Below are positions 32,278-34,392 of a stretch of 34,392 nt of DNA, one piece after another. Source of the stretch: Microcaldota archaeon (GTDB lineage: Archaea; Micrarchaeota; Micrarchaeia; Micrarchaeales; Micrarchaeaceae); the NCBI GenBank assembly GCA_021801905.1, contig JAKABJ010000006.1, positions 1-34,392 on the forward strand. The letters are read 5' to 3'. A model generated the notes under the pieces. It searched no databases. It was given only the letters and a program-made list of their open reading frames with translations, and was not told the origin of the DNA. Position numbers and translations under genes: made by a program. Within the stretch, counting starts at the first letter, position 1, and each line of letters starts with the position of its first letter.

Positions 32278-33201
32278 TTAAGGTGCACTATAACTGGATG
32301 TCCATGCGCTTGTGTATGTCACATTTGCAGCTGTACCATCATTTCCATAACCGGAATAGTCATTTGCATTTCCATTAAGAGGCCACCATCCAACAAGATT
32401 GTTGACATTGATAGGAGCCCCTCCTATGCCTTCTTGATAAAGTGCTTGGATCTCTGATTGTGAAAGTGAGGCATTGTAGATTTGGACATTTGCTATTTTT
32501 CCAGAAAAAGGGTAACCTTCAATTGAATACCCAATAAGCGCATTAGATTCTGGAATTTTTGGTATTGGATTATTTGTCAGAAGATAATGAACGCCATTTA
32601 AGTATAATGAAAAATTTCTATCACTACCGTCTGGAGTAGTAACCAATGCAACATAGTTCCATGCATTCATTTTAAATGTAGAATTTGCAAAGCAGTATCC
32701 ACCAATTGATGATGCTAAAACAACAAGATATGCATGTGTAATAGTACTACACCACCCAACATTGGCACCTGATGTAACTATACCATATCCATTACTGTTT
32801 GGATATGGTGGAGCACTGCCTAGATAATAAATTGCTTCGAGCCCAAGGTAAGGGGTTTGAGGCATAAACCAAGCAGACATAGTTGTATTAACTGTTTGTA
32901 CTGTTGGTAGTGCAGTTGATATCTTGCCAGTTCCCCCAAAGTTAGCCACATACTCCGGCAGCATTCCGTTGCATTGGCCTACAAGTGAGGTCTGAGCTGA
33001 GTTCCTTAGCACCTCGCAGGACCCAGGCTGCGCCCTTGGAGCAAAATTTGCGCTGTTGAAGATTCCCAAAGAGAAAAGCGCTACAAGGACAATCGCAATT
33101 ATGAGAATTGCCCATCCGTATGTCATCAGGTACTCCATTGCAGACTGGGATCTGTTTAATAAGGAATTAACGCCGTGCTTTTTTGAAGAGTTCTTTCGCA
33201 T
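32278..33201 (-). CDS. Class III signal-peptide (pilin-like) LamG surface protein, copy B
   Basis: A 307-residue secreted protein. The N-terminal NRSQSAMEYLMTYGWAILI matches the archaeal class III signal peptide: cleavage before Gln, Glu at +5, and a hydrophobic helix that packs pilin-like filaments. A short conserved neck follows (SCEVLRNSAQTSLVGQCNGM, two Cys likely bridged). The remainder is a LamG/concanavalin-like domain ending with the motif LVGWWPLNGNANDYSGYGNDG. Comparison with copy A shows near-identical N- and C-terminal parts and a different central ~190 residues. Such domains bind sugars or proteins, so an adhesin or cell-cell contact filament is plausible. No pilus assembly genes are in the window. 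Confidence 0.85.
   Translation of the reverse strand: MRKNSSKKHGVNSLLNRSQSAMEYLMTYGWAILIIAIVLVALFSLGIFNSANFAPRAQPGSCEVLRNSAQTSLVGQCNGMLPEYVANFGGTGKISTALPTVQTVNTTMSAWFMPQTPYLGLEAIYYLGSAPPYPNSNGYGIVTSGANVGWCSTITHAYLVVLASSIGGYCFANSTFKMNAWNYVALVTTPDGSDRNFSLYLNGVHYLLTNNPIPKIPESNALIGYSIEGYPFSGKIANVQIYNASLSQSEIQALYQEGIGGAPINVNNLVGWWPLNGNANDYSGYGNDGTAANVTYTSAWTSSYSAP
32970..33151 (-). repeat. 182-nt near-identical module, copy 1 of 2
   Basis: This stretch, covering the signal peptide and conserved neck of LamG copy B, matches 33961-34142 with about three mismatches over 182 nt. The central parts of the two genes are far less alike. Such local homogeneity suggests recent duplication or gene conversion. 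Confidence 0.85.
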
Positions 33202-33250
33202 AATTACACTCTATTTTTATTGCAAAGTGAATTATTAATATACTTATTCT

Positions 33251-34174
33251 TCAAGGCGCACTATAACCGGAAGTCCATGCGCTTGTGTATGTGACGTTTG
33301 TAGGCACTCCATTGTTATCATTTCCGCTGTAGTCGTTAGCGTTGCCGTTGAGCGGCCACCATCCCATAAGATTGTTGACATTAATTGGTGCACCGCCTAT
33401 GCCTTCTTTATAGAGTGCCTGTATTGAAGAATTAGAGAGAGATGCGTTGTAGATCTGGACATTTGAAATGTATCCGTTCCAATACTGATCAAATGGTCCT
33501 GACTGTCCTATTGCCAAAGGAGCACTAGCTTGTAGAATAACATTTGCTATTCCAGATGCGATTGTGCCAGTATACAGTTGACCATTCATCCCTATGTCGC
33601 CTATGTTGTTTGAGCCGTCAAACGTTGTTGCATAGAAAACCCATTGCCCTGCGGCTATAGTTGCAGTACCACCCATGCGTTCGTTGCTGCATTGGATTAC
33701 TGTGTAAGCTTCGTTAGGGTTGCTGCCTCTAAGCATTACCTCAAGATCGTTATCTGAAGTACCGCAAGTAGCAACACCCCCATAGTGCACCACATTTAGC
33801 TGTGTTACTCCGACTGGTGAATTGAATGATAGCGCCCAAGCAGTAATCGTAATCTTGCCAAGGCTACCAGGTGATACTTGAGGCATTCCAACAACGTTTG
33901 CTATTGCGACTGCGCTGCTGGCACCGTTAAACTGCGCCACATATTCAGGCAGCATTCCATTGCATTGGCCTACAAGTGAGGTCTGAGCTGAGTTCCTTAG
34001 CACCTCGCAGGATCCCGGCTGCGCCCTTGGAGCAAAATTTGCGCTGTTGAAGATTCCCAAAGAGAAAAGCGCTACAAGGACAATCGCAATTATGAGAATT
34101 GCCCATCCGTATGTCATGAGGTACTCCATTGCAGACTGGGATTTAATTGAACCTGTCTTGTGCATATTAATCAT
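33251..34174 (-). CDS. Class III signal-peptide (pilin-like) LamG surface protein, copy A
   Basis: Like copy B it has 307 residues. The signal is KSQSAMEYLMTYGWAILI, followed by the same neck (SCEVLRNSAQTSLVGQC) and a C-terminal LamG end (MGWWPLNGNANDYSGNDNNG). The middle, with GASSAVAIANVVGMPQVSPG and STATCG-like Cys-bearing loops, is largely different from copy B, although the fold must be the same. It lies 49 nt upstream of copy B. The C-terminal coding sequence is almost the same as the fragment at the left window edge. I infer a surface or filament protein whose exposed part varies. Confidence 0.85.
   Translation of the reverse strand: MINMHKTGSIKSQSAMEYLMTYGWAILIIAIVLVALFSLGIFNSANFAPRAQPGSCEVLRNSAQTSLVGQCNGMLPEYVAQFNGASSAVAIANVVGMPQVSPGSLGKITITAWALSFNSPVGVTQLNVVHYGGVATCGTSDNDLEVMLRGSNPNEAYTVIQCSNERMGGTATIAAGQWVFYATTFDGSNNIGDIGMNGQLYTGTIASGIANVILQASAPLAIGQSGPFDQYWNGYISNVQIYNASLSNSSIQALYKEGIGGAPINVNNLMGWWPLNGNANDYSGNDNNGVPTNVTYTSAWTSGYSAP
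33961..34142 (-). repeat. 182-nt near-identical module, copy 2 of 2
   Basis: The 5' module of LamG copy A, equivalent to 32970-33151 in copy B. The two copies are direct repeats about 990 nt apart. They could recombine to fuse one gene's head to the other's body. Confidence 0.85.
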
Positions 34175-34245
34175 TACATCATAGTCATATGTAAACCATA
34201 ATAAAACTTATGAACTTTTCTTTTTCTAATCTAAACCTATTTTAA

Positions 34246-34392
34246 GCAAAATTGCCTCTGCGGGTATTGCACCCCATAGAACTTGCCACATTAATACATA
34301 ATAAACTAGTCAAAATACATCCATTCACTGATGGTAATGGAAGGGCTTCGAGGCTTCTGATGAATTGGATTTTGCAAAGAAATCGCTTCCCA
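34246..34392 (+). CDS. Fic-domain core, 5'-truncated or very short, 3' end outside window
   Basis: The frame after a TAA at 34243 reads [15 protein letters not shown] and then the Fic active-site motif HPFTDGNGR, followed by [16 protein letters not shown]. Fic proteins transfer AMP or other nucleotide parts to target proteins; the His, Asp, Gly-Asn-Gly-Arg of the motif are all intact. A usual Fic protein has well over 100 residues before this point. Here an in-frame stop comes only about 10 residues earlier. The nearest start is a TTG at 34252. It is thus either a decayed gene whose front was lost beside the LamG genes, or a minimal Fic. The window edge hides the rest. Confidence 0.75.

Noticed and set aside
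1-34392. CRISPR array or rRNA gene
   Set aside because: No regularly spaced short repeats and no rRNA-like conserved stretches were found on either strand.

Overview
The window looks like a chromosomal segment from a small-genome archaeon, most likely of the DPANN group and plausibly Micrarchaeota (ARMAN-like). The evidence is archaeal and eukaryote-like information machinery: both subunits of DNA polymerase D, FEN1, MBF1, L7Ae, uL16/L10e, eS28, eL24, diphthamide and hypusine enzymes, and two FtsZ paralogues. There are also TATA boxes with short leaders or GGTG-type ribosome binding sites, class III signal peptides, and a tRNA gene with a non-canonical intron. The lineage is an inference; no rRNA gene is present to settle it. 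Genes are tightly packed and often overlap at their ends.

Layout. 1-92: last codons of a LamG-domain surface protein. 144-3491: rad50 and ftsZ, convergent with a 6-nt overlap. 3797-6411: uL16, dph2, RNase HII and a PRC-barrel protein. 6536-8194: a winged-helix protein, tRNA-Arg(UCG) with an intron in the T loop, and two unrecognised genes. 8318-10597: B12-dependent ribonucleotide reductase. 10787-12612: the ribosomal stalk operon uL1-uL10-P1. 12716-16532: a ferredoxin, an Lhr-type helicase and an overlapping metallophosphoesterase. 16693-18243: a site-2-type membrane protease. 18329-19826: MBF1 and FEN1. 19868-25114: DP2, DP1 and UPF0147. 25201-28188: a VIT1-type transporter, a possible TnpB remnant with a hairpin, and PolX. 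28243-29919: a transglutaminase-like protein with a degenerate active site, a 40-residue very basic protein, and deoxyhypusine synthase. 30066-32070: a second FtsZ, then the operon L7Ae-eS28-eL24. 32278-34174: two tandem class III pilin-like LamG proteins. 34246-34392: the core of a Fic domain, cut by the window edge and apparently lacking its N-terminal half.

How the genes work together. Much of the window serves genome maintenance: PolD, FEN1, RNase HII, PolX, Rad50, Lhr and dNTP supply by NrdJ. A second theme is translation: seven ribosomal proteins, a tRNA, and the modification enzymes for EF2 (Dph2) and aIF5A (Dys). The two FtsZ proteins point to FtsZ-based division. The surface proteins at both window edges are the accessory, fast-changing part.

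The most interesting signals are the T-loop tRNA intron with a complete bulge-helix-bulge, a candidate kink-turn that overlaps the ribosome binding site of the L7Ae mRNA, and the mosaic LamG pilin family with a nearly identical 182-nt 5' module. Also notable is a short basic gene coupled to dys.
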